Source of the DNA: Candidatus Andeanibacterium colombiense
GTDB taxonomy: Bacteria; Pseudomonadota; Alphaproteobacteria; Sphingomonadales; Sphingomonadaceae
Length of the DNA stretch: 64,000 nt
Direction of reading: 5' to 3'
Assembly: GCA_029202985.1 (NCBI GenBank)
Contig: CP119316.1
Location: 2,480,001-2,544,000, forward strand
Part shown: in pieces, positions 34,600 through 44,344 of the stretch
Position numbering within the stretch: the first letter of the stretch is position 1
Layout: each line of letters begins with the position of its first letter
The notes under the pieces: model-generated
What the model was told of the DNA's origin: nothing
Seen by the model: the letters and a program-made list of their open reading frames with translations, nothing else
Database searches by the model: none
Translations under genes and position numbers: made by a program

Positions 34600-35517
34600 A
34601 TGCAGGATTTCGCGGGGCGCACGGCCTTCGTCACCGGCGGCGCCAACGGCGTCGGGCTCGGTATCGTGCGCAATCTCCTGAACGAAGGGGTCAAGGTCGC
34701 GATCGCCGACATCCGCCAGGATTCGATCGACGAAGCGCTCGCGACGTTCGACAATCGCGAAGTGATGGGCGTGCGGCTCGACGTCTCCAGCCGCGAGGGG
34801 TTCCGCGAGGCGGCGGATCGGGTCGAAGCGGCCTTCGGCCCGGTTTCGCTGCTGTTCAACAATGCCGGGATCAACCTATTCCAGACGATCGAGGACAGCT
34901 CCTACGACGATTGGGACTGGGTCCTCGGGGTCGATTTCCACGGCGTCGTCAACGGTGTGATGACCTTCGCCCCGCGGATGAAGGAGCGCGCGCTCTCGGG
35001 CGCGGTGAAGGGCGGCCACATCGTCAACACCGCCAGCATGGCGAGCTTCCTCGGCAGCGGCGCGCCGGGGATCTACAACACCGCCAAATTCGCGGTGCGC
35101 GGGCTCAGCTATTCGCTGCGCCATTCGATGTACAAATACGGCATCGGCGTCTCGGTGGTGCATCCGGGGCTGGTGAAGAGCCTGATCTATGCGAGCGACG
35201 ACGTCCGCCCCGATACGTTGAAGGGCGCGATGAAGGCGGTCGATCCGGCGGCGGTCGAGCGGCTGCAGGGCCTGCACGAATTCGGGATGGAGCCGGATGT
35301 GATCGGCGCGCGGATCCTCGACGGGATGCGCGCAAACCGGGCGAACATCTTCACCCATCCCGACCACCGGCAAGAGCTCGAACAGATCTTCGAGGAAACC
35401 CTGGCGGACTATCGCGACTACCCCGAGGATCCGGGCTTTGCGCAGCGGGTCGGGTTCGAGAAGATGCGCGGCGAGGCCTTCGAGAAAACCCGCCGCGAAG
35501 CCGACGCCGTCCAGTGA
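34600..35517 (+). CDS. Short-chain dehydrogenase/reductase
   Basis: A 305-residue classical SDR. The cofactor motif TGGANGVG (about 12-19), the D at the end of beta-2 (AIADIR, favouring NAD), NNAG (about 88-91), and the catalytic triad Ser in NTAS with Y-N-T-A-K are present. It is longer than usual: residues from about 245 form a charged C-terminal helix extension. Third gene of the NTF2-NTF2-SDR operon. With the MFS and third SnoaL-like gene opposite, it suggests a small catabolic cluster for an unidentified hydroxy/keto compound. Confidence 0.87.
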   Translation: MQDFAGRTAFVTGGANGVGLGIVRNLLNEGVKVAIADIRQDSIDEALATFDNREVMGVRLDVSSREGFREAADRVEAAFGPVSLLFNNAGINLFQTIEDSSYDDWDWVLGVDFHGVVNGVMTFAPRMKERALSGAVKGGHIVNTASMASFLGSGAPGIYNTAKFAVRGLSYSLRHSMYKYGIGVSVVHPGLVKSLIYASDDVRPDTLKGAMKAVDPAAVERLQGLHEFGMEPDVIGARILDGMRANRANIFTHPDHRQELEQIFEETLADYRDYPEDPGFAQRVGFEKMRGEAFEKTRREADAVQ

Positions 35518-35549
35518 CCGTTCAGCCGCGCCTGGCTAGCGCGCGGGCG

Positions 35550-35933
35550 ATGAAACGCCTGATACCGCTTCTCGCCCTGCTCGCCGCGCCGGTCTGCGCG
35601 CAGCAAGCCGCGCCCGCGCCGCAGCTCGATCTTGAGGAAACCTCGATGCTGCGCTGTTCGGCGGTCTTCGCGATCGTCGCCGGCGATCAGCAGCGCGGCG
35701 ATCCCAACGCCTCGACATGGCCGCCGCTGGCCGCGCGGGGCAAGGAATATTTCGTGGTCGCTTCGGCCCGGCTGATCGAGAAGCACCAGTTCACCCATGA
35801 GCAGGTCCAGGCGCTGCTGGTTGCCGAGGCCGGACGGCTGCAACACCAAGGCGCGGGTGCGAAAGATCCCCGGCAATACCTTGCTTCGCTGATGCAGCCT
35901 TGCATGCTGTCGCTCGAAGCATCGGGGCTCTGA
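35550..35933 (+). CDS. Small secreted protein of unknown function
   Basis: A 127-residue exported protein (signal peptide ending near PVCA-Q, about residue 18). The mature part has a Cys in MLRCSAVFAIVAG (near 35) and a second in MQPCMLSL (near 118), probably forming a disulfide, with helices between. This cysteine frame resembles small periplasmic proteins of sphingomonads with no known role. The ATG at 35550 is 33 bases after the SDR stop. Confidence 0.72.
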   Translation: MKRLIPLLALLAAPVCAQQAAPAPQLDLEETSMLRCSAVFAIVAGDQQRGDPNASTWPPLAARGKEYFVVASARLIEKHQFTHEQVQALLVAEAGRLQHQGAGAKDPRQYLASLMQPCMLSLEASGL

Positions 35934-36021
35934 GCCGGCCCGCACCGCGCGGGGCGAATCCCCAGCCGGAAGCCGCTCATCGGTGGACGCGCGTTACGGC
36001 TTGCGGCAAAGGGTGACACGC

Positions 36022-36693
36022 ATGTGGCAGCTCTATCAATTCCCGCTGTGCCCGTTCTCACGCAAGGTCCGCCTGCTGCTGAGCGAGAAGGGCGTCGCCT
36101 ATGAATTGCTGCGCGAGAACCCGTGGGAAGGGCGCGACGAATTCCTCGCGCTCAACGCCGCCGGGCGGACCCCGGTGCTGCGCGACGAGGTGAAGAACAT
36201 CACGCTGAGCGACAGCCGGGCGATCTGCGAATATTTCGAGGAAACCGCCGACCGCGCGCCGATGATCGTCGGCACCGCGCTCAACCGCGCCGAGATCCGC
36301 CGGCTGGTCGCGCTGTTCGACGAGAATTTCTACAACGACGTGACCTATCCGCTGCTCAACGAGCGGATGAAGAAGCGCCTGTTCCTGCGCGCGCCGCCGG
36401 ATTCGCGGCTGCTGCGCGATGCGATGCGGCTGGCGAACGAGCATCTCGACTATCTCGACTGGCTGATCGACACCCGCCCGTGGCTCGCGGGCGCGCAGAT
36501 GAGCCTCGCCGATCTTGCCGCGGCGGCGCAGATCTCGGTCGCCGACTATCTCGGTGGGATCGACTGGAACGGCCACGAACAGACCCGCGGGTGGTATTCC
36601 GTGTTCAAGAGCCGCCCAAGCTTCCGCCCACTGCTGGCCGAGCGGATGGACGTGATCCAGCCGCCCAAGCACTACGCGGATGTGAACGCGTAA
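36022..36693 (+). CDS. fzlA: GST-fold protein, FzlA-like
   Basis: A 223-residue GST-fold protein resembling FzlA, the Caulobacter FtsZ-binding protein needed for division. It starts MWQLYQFPLCPFSRKVRLLL, has SDSRAICEYFEE, and a conserved late stretch (SLADLAAAAQISVADYLGG, then KSRPSFRPLL and PPKHY). The strongly conserved C-terminal tail is the region used to bind FtsZ in FzlA. The symbol rests on my recollection of the family; a plain GST is the alternative. Neighbouring PBP1A would fit a division role. Confidence 0.65.
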   Translation: MWQLYQFPLCPFSRKVRLLLSEKGVAYELLRENPWEGRDEFLALNAAGRTPVLRDEVKNITLSDSRAICEYFEETADRAPMIVGTALNRAEIRRLVALFDENFYNDVTYPLLNERMKKRLFLRAPPDSRLLRDAMRLANEHLDYLDWLIDTRPWLAGAQMSLADLAAAAQISVADYLGGIDWNGHEQTRGWYSVFKSRPSFRPLLAERMDVIQPPKHYADVNA

Positions 36694-36979
36694 TTTTCCG
36701 CGCCTCAAGCGCCGGCACGGGCATTCGCCCGCTTGGCTTTCCGCGCCATCAGGCGCGGCGCGCGTTCGCGCTTGCGGTCTGCTGTCAGCGGACCGGGACA
36801 GCTTGCATATTCGAGGAGAGTGCCGGGCTAGTGCATTAACGGCACCAACTTGGAATTCGGGCCGAAGGAATGATTTCCTGCGGCCATCTGTGGAAATCGC
36901 CGTTAACGCCTCGTTCCGAATACTCTATGCACACGCGCGCACGGACATTCGGGGCCGCAGCTAAGGACGAACCAGCCGC

Positions 36980-39145
36980 ATGGCACGCAACCGGAGCGTC
37001 GGCTCCAAAGCCACACCGCGCGACCGCGTGAGGGCGAACAACACGGGCGGCACCGGCCGCGGCGGCGGTTCGCGTCCGCCGGGCCGGTGGCAGCGCATCG
37101 TGAAGCGGATCCTGATCTGGGGCGGCGCGCTGGCGCTGCTCGCCGCGATCGCGCTCGGCACCACGGTCTATTTCGCCGCGCAGAGCCTGCCGAGCTTTTC
37201 GGCGCTCAAGGATACCAAGGCCGGCCAGACGATCGTGATCCGCGCGCGCGACGGCAGCGAGATCGTCTCGATGGGCCCGAGCTACGGCCAGTGGCTGAGC
37301 TATGACGAGATCCCGCAGGTGATGAAGGACGCGATGGTCTCGGTCGAGGACCGGCGGTTCTTCTCGCATATCGGGATCGACCCGCTCGGACTGATCCGCG
37401 CGGTGTGGGTCTCGTGGCGCAGCGACGAGCGCACCAGCGCGACCTCGACCATCACCCAGCAGCTCGCCCGCAACGTGTTCCTCAACAACAACCGCACCTT
37501 CGATCGCAAGGCGCGCGAGGCGATCCTCGCGATGGCGCTCGAATGGAAGTTCTCCAAGGCGCAGATCCTCGAGCTCTATCTCAACAAGGTCTATTTCGGC
37601 GGCGGTGCCTATGGGATCGATTCCGCCAGCCGCAATTTCTTCAGCCATTCCGCGCGCGATCTTAACCTCGGCGAGGCGGCGATCATCGCCGGGCTGGTGA
37701 AGGCGCCGAGCCGCTATTCGCCCACCGCCGACGTCCAGGCAGCGGTCGGGCGCGCGAATGTGGTGATCGCGCAGATGAAGAAATACGGCGCGATCTCCGC
37801 CGACGAGGCCGATGTCGACGTGTCTGAAGTCAAGCTCGCGCCCGAGAAGGGCCAGAACTCGGTGCGCTATTTCACCGACTGGGTGCTGCCGCAGCTCGAT
37901 CTGATCCTGCCCGAGACCAACCAGCCGCTCGATGTGTGGACCACGCTCGATACCGGAATGCAGACGCAGGCATCGCAGGCGATCAAGGCCAATGTGCCCA
38001 AGGGCGCGCAAGGGGCGCTGGTCAGCCTCGACCGCGACGGGGCGGTGCTCGCGCTGGTCGGCGGGACCGACTACGTCGCGACCAATTACAACCGCGCCAC
38101 CAATGCGGTGCGCCAGCCCGGTTCGGCGTGGAAATTGTTCGTCTATCTCTCCGCGCTCGAGGCGGGCTACACCCCCGACGACAAGGTCAAGGACGAGCCG
38201 GTTACGATCGACGGCTGGAGCCCGCACAATTCCGGCGGCACCTATGCCGGCGAGATCGATGTCCGCACCGCCTTCGCCTATTCGAAGAACACCGTCGCCG
38301 CGCAGCTCGGCAACGAGGTCGGCTTCGGCACGGTCGCGTCGATGGCGCGGCGCTTCGGCATCACCACCCCGGTCGCGACCAACCCTTCGATGGTGCTGGG
38401 CACCAATGACGTGCGCCTGATCGACATGACGCGCGCCTTCGCTTCGGTTTCGGCGCGCGGCCGTTCGGTCGAGCCCTATGGCATCTCCAAGGTCACTTCG
38501 GTCGACGGTCAGGTGCTCTACCAGCACCAGGATGCGCGCGTGACCCAGCTGGTGCCGGATTACGTCGCCGCCGGGATCACCGATCTGCTGCAGACCGCGG
38601 TCGCCACCGGCACCGGCCGCGCGGCGCAGATCGGCCGCCCGGTCGCGGGCAAGACCGGCACCACCACCTCGAACAAGGACGGCTGGTTTCTCGGCTTCTC
38701 GTCCGGCGTCACCACCGGCGTGTGGATGGGCCGCGACGATGCCAGGGCGGTCGGCGGTCTCAGCGGCGGCGCCGCGCCCGCGCGCGCCTTCGCCGATTAC
38801 ATGCGCTATGCGGTGAAGGACCGCCCGGTCGAAAACTTCGACACCGAGCTGAAGCTGCCCGACTGGCAACTCGAGCCCGACGATGAGGTGATGAACGGCG
38901 ATCCGGGCGACTATTACTATGTCGACGAGAACGGCAATCTGGTCGAGCCGAGCGGCCCGCAGGGTTCGCACGACAATGGCCTGCCCGACGACGCGGCGCC
39001 CAACGGGCCCAACAGCGGTCTGGTCCCGGCGAGCCCGGCCCCACCCGCGGCGAACAAGGACTTCCTCGAACGCGCAACCGGCGGCGACCGTGATCGCGAC
39101 CGTGACCGCAACCGCACGCGCCCGAGCGAAGCGCCTAACCAGTAG
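36980..39145 (+). CDS. Penicillin-binding protein 1A (bifunctional)
   Basis: A 721-residue class A PBP that polymerises and crosslinks peptidoglycan. A basic, Gly-rich cytoplasmic segment (1-38) and a membrane anchor (about 42-66) precede the GT51 domain with EDRRFF (catalytic Glu123) and TITQQLARN. The transpeptidase has SAWK (Ser382), SKN (435-437) and KTGTT (558). The tail from about 650 is acidic, then Pro/Asn-rich, ending in Arg-Asp repeats; it is probably disordered. AAGGA lies 11 bases before the ATG. Gap 36694-36979 upstream has no gene; it presumably holds the promoter. Confidence 0.94.
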   Translation: MARNRSVGSKATPRDRVRANNTGGTGRGGGSRPPGRWQRIVKRILIWGGALALLAAIALGTTVYFAAQSLPSFSALKDTKAGQTIVIRARDGSEIVSMGPSYGQWLSYDEIPQVMKDAMVSVEDRRFFSHIGIDPLGLIRAVWVSWRSDERTSATSTITQQLARNVFLNNNRTFDRKAREAILAMALEWKFSKAQILELYLNKVYFGGGAYGIDSASRNFFSHSARDLNLGEAAIIAGLVKAPSRYSPTADVQAAVGRANVVIAQMKKYGAISADEADVDVSEVKLAPEKGQNSVRYFTDWVLPQLDLILPETNQPLDVWTTLDTGMQTQASQAIKANVPKGAQGALVSLDRDGAVLALVGGTDYVATNYNRATNAVRQPGSAWKLFVYLSALEAGYTPDDKVKDEPVTIDGWSPHNSGGTYAGEIDVRTAFAYSKNTVAAQLGNEVGFGTVASMARRFGITTPVATNPSMVLGTNDVRLIDMTRAFASVSARGRSVEPYGISKVTSVDGQVLYQHQDARVTQLVPDYVAAGITDLLQTAVATGTGRAAQIGRPVAGKTGTTTSNKDGWFLGFSSGVTTGVWMGRDDARAVGGLSGGAAPARAFADYMRYAVKDRPVENFDTELKLPDWQLEPDDEVMNGDPGDYYYVDENGNLVEPSGPQGSHDNGLPDDAAPNGPNSGLVPASPAPPAANKDFLERATGGDRDRDRDRNRTRPSEAPNQ

Positions 39146-39248
39146 AAGCAGCGGGCGCTGCAATTCGGTAATTCTGGGAATTGCTTGGCGCGACCTGCGC
39201 CAAAAACTAAGCGGTCACCAACAGCGCTGCGTAAAAAACGCCGCTACC

Positions 39249-39270
39249 CCCTCCCCGCTGCGGGGGAGGG
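39249..39270. terminator. GC-rich hairpin between convergent genes
   Basis: CCCTCCCC, loop GCTGCG, GGGGAGGG: an 8-bp perfect stem located between PBP1A (stop 39145) and the Do-family protease gene (stop 39282). No long T-run; it may also be a repeat remnant. Confidence 0.5.
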
Positions 39271-39281
39271 CGCGCGACGGA

Positions 39282-40853
39282 TCACCCCGCCGGCTGCGTC
39301 TGCAGCTTGAAGCGCACCGTGATATCGGCGCGCTGGCCGCGCGGGCCGAGGACCGAGAGCAGCACGCTGGGCCGCCCGGCCGCCTTGGCCGCCGCGACCT
39401 TGGCCGCGAATTCGGAAGCCGTGGTCACCGTTTCGTAATTGACCGACTGGATCACCAGCCCGCGATCGACGCTGCGTGCCGCGGCATTGCTGCCCGGATC
39501 GACTTCGAGCACCACCACGCCCTGCGTCGTCGGCGAACCGGTCAGCTGGCGCGCAAGATTGGTGTCGAGCGTCTGGACCTTGATCCCGAGCGTCTCGACC
39601 GAGCTGGAGGCCGAGGCATCCTTGCTGTCCTGATCGGGCGACAGGCGGTTGCCGTCGCCAGTGTCGATAGTCTTCTTGGCCAGTTCGTCCTCGCTCGGGC
39701 GCTTGCCGACGGTGATCGACAAGGTCGTCGGCTTGCCTTCGCGCAGCAGGTTCAGCGTGATCTTGGTGCCCGGCGCGGTGTTGCCGAGGATCGAGGCCGC
39801 ATTGTGTTCGCGGGTGATGTCCTGCCCGGCGATCTTGAGCACGATGTCGCCGGTCTGCAGTCCGCCCTTCGCGGCCGGTTCGCCGGGAACGAGGCCGCGG
39901 ACGACTTCGCCGCGATCGTGCCCGAGGCCGAGCGCGTCGGCCAGATCGTCGTCGACGCCTTCGAAGATCGCGCCGACATAGCCGCGCGTGATCTCTTCGC
40001 CGCGGATCAGCTTCTCGACGATCGGCTTGGCGACTTCGGAGGGGATCGCGAAGCCGATGCCGATGCTGCCGCCCGACTGGCTGAAGATCATCTGATTGAT
40101 GCCGATGACGTTGCCGGCCATGTCGAACATCGGCCCGCCCGAGTTGCCGCTGTTGATGGCGGCGTCGGTCTGGATATATTCGTCATAGGCGCTGCCGCTG
40201 CCGGTGGTGCGGTGCGGGGCGGAGACGATGCCCGCGGTGACGGTGCCGCCGAGGCCGAAGGGATTGCCGATCGCGATCACCCAGTCGCCCGCGCGGGCCT
40301 GGCTCGAATCGCCGAAATCGACATGCGCCAGCGGCTTCTTCGGGGTAATCTTGAGCACCGCGATGTCCGACTGCGGATCGCGCCCGACCAGCGTGGCGTC
40401 ATATTCGGTGCCGTCGAACAGGGTCACGGTGATCGCCTGGGCCGCGGTCTTGCGGTCGGCCGCGATCACGTGGTTGTTGGTGACGATGTAACCGTCGGCC
40501 GAGATGATGAAGCCCGAACCCGCCGCCTGTACTTCCTGCTGGCTGGTGTTGCCGCCGCCGTTCCCGTCGCCCGGGCCGCCCGGGCCGCCGGGGCCGAAGA
40601 AGCGGAAGAACGGGTTCTGGTTCTGGACCTCGATCACCTGGCGGACCGCGATGTTGACCACCGCGGGCTGCAGCTGTTCGGTCAGGTCGGCGAAGCTCGC
40701 CGGGGCGCCGGCGCGCGGAACGATCGGACGGATCGATGCGCTGTCGGCGCGGGTTACCTGGGCGCCGGCGGGATAGCCGGTCATGAGAGAGACGGCGGCG
40801 CCGCCGATCAACAATGCGGATGAAATACCATAAGCGTAACGCACGGGCTTCAC
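39282..40853 (-). CDS. Do-family periplasmic serine endoprotease (DegP-like)
   Basis: A 523-residue exported protease/chaperone. After a signal peptide (about 1-32), the trypsin-like domain shows the triad His in VTNNHVI, Asp in SDIAVL and Ser in GNSGGP. A glycine-rich loop (GPGGPGGPGDGNGGG) replaces the usual Q-linker near residues 87-102. Two PDZ domains follow (about 300-400 and 425-515), the second after an Asp/Ser-rich linker. It degrades or refolds envelope proteins. A 153-base gap separates it from hflC upstream. Confidence 0.93.
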   Translation of the reverse strand: MKPVRYAYGISSALLIGGAAVSLMTGYPAGAQVTRADSASIRPIVPRAGAPASFADLTEQLQPAVVNIAVRQVIEVQNQNPFFRFFGPGGPGGPGDGNGGGNTSQQEVQAAGSGFIISADGYIVTNNHVIAADRKTAAQAITVTLFDGTEYDATLVGRDPQSDIAVLKITPKKPLAHVDFGDSSQARAGDWVIAIGNPFGLGGTVTAGIVSAPHRTTGSGSAYDEYIQTDAAINSGNSGGPMFDMAGNVIGINQMIFSQSGGSIGIGFAIPSEVAKPIVEKLIRGEEITRGYVGAIFEGVDDDLADALGLGHDRGEVVRGLVPGEPAAKGGLQTGDIVLKIAGQDITREHNAASILGNTAPGTKITLNLLREGKPTTLSITVGKRPSEDELAKKTIDTGDGNRLSPDQDSKDASASSSVETLGIKVQTLDTNLARQLTGSPTTQGVVVLEVDPGSNAAARSVDRGLVIQSVNYETVTTASEFAAKVAAAKAAGRPSVLLSVLGPRGQRADITVRFKLQTQPAG

Positions 40854-41006
40854 GTCCTCTGTTCCTCTCGTAACTCACAGCCGGGGACTTCCCCGAATAC
40901 GGGCATTTACATGGCCCCGCGGCCTGAACGCAGTTTGAATGACACCGGTAAACGTCAGTGACCCGCAGGAGGTGCCCCAGTTGGGCCGCTTTTGCGGGCC
41001 GTGACC

Positions 41007-41861
41007 TTACGGATGGCCCTTGAACTGCCGCAGGTAGTCATTGTCCGGCGAAAGGATGATCGTGCTGCTCTTTGCATCGGGCGAATCGGACGCGAAGGTC
41101 GTCTCGTAGCTCTGCATCGCGCGGTAGAAGTCGTAGAACTTCGGATCCTTGTTGAACGCGTCGGCGTAGATCTTGGACGCCTGGGCATCGGCGGTCGCGC
41201 GGATGATCTGCGCATCCTTGGCGCCCTTCGCGCGAATCGTGGTCGCTTCCTGCAGGCGTGCGGTCTGCATGCTGCCGAAGGCCGATTCGAGCGGCGTGCC
41301 CTGCGGCAAATCGGCGCGCTTGATCCGCACGTCGATTACCTGGGCACCGTATTCGCGCGCTTCCTTGTCGAGCTGGTCGCGGATGTTGTGCATCGTCGTC
41401 CCGCGCTCGGCGGTCAGCAGCGACGCGAAGGTCCGGCGGCCGAGTTCCTGGCGCAGCACCGAGCTGAAGATCGGCGAAAGCTGGGTCTCGACATTCTCGA
41501 CGTCGCCCACGGTGCGGACCATCTTGACCGGGTCGATGATCCGGTAGCGCGCATAGGCGTTGACCTCAAGCCGGAGCTGGTCGGTCGAAAGCACCTGCTG
41601 CGGCTGCATGTCGAGATCGCGTACGCGCTTGTCGATCCGCTCGACCCGCTCGAAGAACGGGATGCGGAAGACGATGCCCGCGCCGGTCTGGCCATAGGGG
41701 ACCTGGGGTTTGAAGCGGTTGACCACGCGTACCGGCTCGCCGGTACGGATAATCACCGCCTGTTCTTCCTCGGGCACCACCACCATGCTCGATAGCAGCG
41801 CGACGATCACCACCCCGAGTGCGATGATCGCGATCTTGTAGGTTTGCCAAAGCTCGCTCAT
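41007..41861 (-). CDS. hflC: FtsH regulator HflC
   Basis: A 284-residue SPFH/stomatin-family protein. One N-terminal membrane segment (about 9-27) anchors it in the inner membrane with the SPFH domain in the periplasm (AVIIRTGEPVRVVN, then RNDQLR-like TDQLRLEVNAYARYRI). A coiled coil follows at about 165-235. With HflK it forms the large ring complex that surrounds FtsH and limits its proteolysis. The ATG overlaps the hflK stop (TGATG), so both are coupled. GTG one codon earlier is an alternative start. Confidence 0.94.
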   Translation of the reverse strand: MSELWQTYKIAIIALGVVIVALLSSMVVVPEEEQAVIIRTGEPVRVVNRFKPQVPYGQTGAGIVFRIPFFERVERIDKRVRDLDMQPQQVLSTDQLRLEVNAYARYRIIDPVKMVRTVGDVENVETQLSPIFSSVLRQELGRRTFASLLTAERGTTMHNIRDQLDKEAREYGAQVIDVRIKRADLPQGTPLESAFGSMQTARLQEATTIRAKGAKDAQIIRATADAQASKIYADAFNKDPKFYDFYRAMQSYETTFASDSPDAKSSTIILSPDNDYLRQFKGHP

Positions 41862-43024
41862 CACTGGGCCCCCGTCTTGGCGGCAGGCTGGGTCCGCTTG
41901 ATTTCGGGTAGCGGGAGGTAGGGCGTCACGCCGTTGCTCTCGACGATCACCTTGTCATTCTTCGACAGCACGCGCTCCATCGTCTCGTAATACATGCGCC
42001 GGCGGGTGACTTCGGGGGCGAGCTTGTACTGCTCGTACACCTTGTCGAACGCGGACGCGCTGCCCTGGGCCTGCTGCAGCACCTGCTGCGCCTCGCCCTC
42101 GGCGCGGTTGCGGTAGCTCTGGGCTTCCTGCTGCGCGGCCGACACGGCCTTGAACGCATCCTCGACCTGGGCGGGCGGATCGGTCTTGCGGATCTCGACG
42201 CCTTGGATCTGCACGCCCGAGCGATAGGCATCGAGGATCGCCTGCATCCGCTCGCGCACCTGTGCCTCCACCGTCGCGCGGCCGGCGCCGCCGAAGATGC
42301 CGTTGAGCGACTGTTCCGCCACCGAAGCGCGCATCGCGGCTTCGCCGACTTCACGGATCGTGTCTTCCGGTTCGGCGAGCTGGAAGCGGTACTGCTTCAG
42401 ATCCTTGATGCTCCAGCGGACGAGATAGGAGAGATTCACCAGGTTCTGGTCGCTGGTGAGCATCAGGTTCTCGGCGTCGCCGTCGGGAATCTGGATCAGG
42501 CGAATCTCCGACACCGGTTCGACCGAGACGCTCTGGATCGGCCAGGGCGCGGTCATCGAAATGCCCGGATTGATCGTGTGGGAATATTTGCCGAAGGTCG
42601 TGACGATGCCCTGTTCCTTCGGGCCGAGCTGGTGGAAGGTCGAGAAGACCAGCCACAGGCCGACCACCGCCGCCGCGATCAGCGGGAGCCAGCTGCGCCC
42701 GCCGGGCGCCTGGGGCAGGCGGAAGTTCGGCGGCATTCCGGGCGGGCCGGAGCGCCGGCGCGGGCCTTCGGGGCCGCGGGTCTTGAAGATGTCCTCGATC
42801 CCGGCCGAACGGCGTCCGCCGCTCTCGCCCCCGCCGGGGAGCCAGGGATTGCGCGGCCCTTTGGGCTTGTCCGGGGGCGTGTCGCCGCCGGGCTTGCCTT
42901 CCGTACTCGGCTCGCCGCCATCCTTGCCGTCATCGCCCCCGTTGCCCGACCCACTGCCCCAGGGGCTGCGCTTGCCGGCCATTGCGAAGACGATGCTATC
43001 GAGAAATCCACCCAGTCGTTCCAT
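41861..43024 (-). CDS. hflK: FtsH regulator HflK
   Basis: A 387-residue SPFH protein, partner of HflC. The cytoplasmic N-terminus (about 1-110) is Gly/Pro/Lys/Asp-rich and disordered, as in other HflK proteins. A membrane helix (about 115-135) precedes the SPFH domain (EQGIVTTFGKYSHTINPG, LTSDQNLVNLSYLVRW) and a helical end (about 270-350). ATG at 43024 is used; ATG at 42982 (MAGKRSPWG) is a strong alternative because HflK often starts there. Confidence 0.93.
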   Translation of the reverse strand: MERLGGFLDSIVFAMAGKRSPWGSGSGNGGDDGKDGGEPSTEGKPGGDTPPDKPKGPRNPWLPGGGESGGRRSAGIEDIFKTRGPEGPRRRSGPPGMPPNFRLPQAPGGRSWLPLIAAAVVGLWLVFSTFHQLGPKEQGIVTTFGKYSHTINPGISMTAPWPIQSVSVEPVSEIRLIQIPDGDAENLMLTSDQNLVNLSYLVRWSIKDLKQYRFQLAEPEDTIREVGEAAMRASVAEQSLNGIFGGAGRATVEAQVRERMQAILDAYRSGVQIQGVEIRKTDPPAQVEDAFKAVSAAQQEAQSYRNRAEGEAQQVLQQAQGSASAFDKVYEQYKLAPEVTRRRMYYETMERVLSKNDKVIVESNGVTPYLPLPEIKRTQPAAKTGAQ

Positions 43025-43117
43025 CCGGCCACTTATAAGAAGGAAATGCGTGAATAACAGGGCGAGTTGCGCAGATTTTCCCTGCAAGCCCCGGCGGGCT
43101 CCGCTAACGGGTCTGCG

Positions 43118-44086
43118 ATGAGCAATGAAGAGACCCTCAAGGCCCGCCTCCCCGTGCTTGCGCTGGAGCGCCTGCAATCCCTCAAGCTTAAGGACGGCAT
43201 CGCGACGCTGATCCTCGACGCGGGCGGGCTCGACATGCTCGCGCGCGACCGGATGGAGGTCGCGGTGAAGGACACGCTGCGCGATGCGGAGGGCATCTCC
43301 GAAGTGCGCGTCGCGATGATGGCCGACCGGCCTGCACCCAAGACGCGGCGGATCGTCGCGATCGGATCGGGCAAGGGCGGGGTCGGCAAATCGACCCTCA
43401 CCGCCAATCTCGCGGTCGCGCTCAAGCGCGCCGGGCGCAAGGTCGGGATCGTCGATGCCGATATTTACGGTCCGTCGCAGCCGACCTTGCTCGACACCAA
43501 GGACGAGCGTCCACGGGCCGAGAACAACAAGCTCATCCCGGTGCCGACCCCCAGCGGGGTGCCGGTGCTGTCGATGGGCTATCTGGTCGAACCGGGCCGC
43601 GCGATCGCGTGGCGCGGGCCGATGGCGGGCAATGCGCTGGGCCAGCTGATCGATGCCGACTGGGGCGATGTCGAAGTGCTGCTGGTCGATCTGCCGCCCG
43701 GCACCGGCGATGTCCAGCTGACCATGCTGCAGCGGTTCAAGCCGGCGGGCGCGATCATCATCTCGACCCCGCAGGATCTCGCGCTGATCGACGCAAGCCG
43801 CGCGATGCAGTTCTTCGAGACCGGCGGCATCCCGATCATCGGGATCGTCGAGAACATGGCCGGCTATGCCTGCCCGCATTGCGGCGAGATCAGCGATCCG
43901 TTCGGCGTGGGCGGGGCGGAACATGTCGCGGTGGAAAAGAACATCCCGTTCCTCGGCCGCGTGCCGCTGACCCTCGCGATCCGCACCGCGAGCGACGAGG
44001 GCCATCCGCCCGCAGCGGGCGACGGACCGGAAGCCGAAGCCTTCGCCGCGATCGCGGACGGGCTGATCGAGTGGCTGGACCGGTAA
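43118..44086 (+). CDS. mrp: Mrp/NBP35-family Fe-S cluster carrier ATPase
   Basis: A 322-residue P-loop protein that binds and transfers 4Fe-4S clusters (ApbC/Mrp). An N-terminal DUF59-like segment (1-80) is followed by the deviant Walker A GSGKGGVGKST (about 92-102), D-A-D-I-Y-G-P-S, a D-L-P-P-G-T-G-D switch and the cluster-binding CPHC (about 253-256). Divergent from hflK with 93 bases between. Clients could include Nth and other Fe-S enzymes. Confidence 0.93.
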   Translation: MSNEETLKARLPVLALERLQSLKLKDGIATLILDAGGLDMLARDRMEVAVKDTLRDAEGISEVRVAMMADRPAPKTRRIVAIGSGKGGVGKSTLTANLAVALKRAGRKVGIVDADIYGPSQPTLLDTKDERPRAENNKLIPVPTPSGVPVLSMGYLVEPGRAIAWRGPMAGNALGQLIDADWGDVEVLLVDLPPGTGDVQLTMLQRFKPAGAIIISTPQDLALIDASRAMQFFETGGIPIIGIVENMAGYACPHCGEISDPFGVGGAEHVAVEKNIPFLGRVPLTLAIRTASDEGHPPAAGDGPEAEAFAAIADGLIEWLDR

Positions 44087-44232
44087 CACGCGGGGCGCGG
44101 GCAGCCGGTGGAAAGAACAATTTTCCTACTCCATCCGAATCTGCCACGGATGGGCGATGAACCCGGCATGCGATCCTGCCTCGGCGCCGAAAGCCATAGC
44201 CCGCGAAGCGGCGATTTCGCGCAGCACCCGAG

Positions 44233-44317
44233 GTGTCACCCTCATGCCGGAAAACACCGGGATTCTGCGGGTTTCGAGCTCGGACAGCACTACGGACATC
44301 CGTCACTTGTGTAACCC
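44233..44317 (+). other. Intergenic 85-bp block element, copy B
   Basis: GTGTCAC, 42 bases, GGACA, 7 bases, GGACA, 3 bases, GTCAC, 1 base, TGTGTAACCC, the same blocks and spacing as copy A at 5729-5813 (minus strand). About 54 of 85 positions agree by eye, with the five blocks identical. It ends 27 bases before the next start codon, so here it could be a promoter/operator. The rest of the gap 44087-44344 shows no convincing gene. Confidence 0.6.
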
Positions 44318-44344
44318 CCAACCGCGCGGAAGGGCCGGGGCCTG

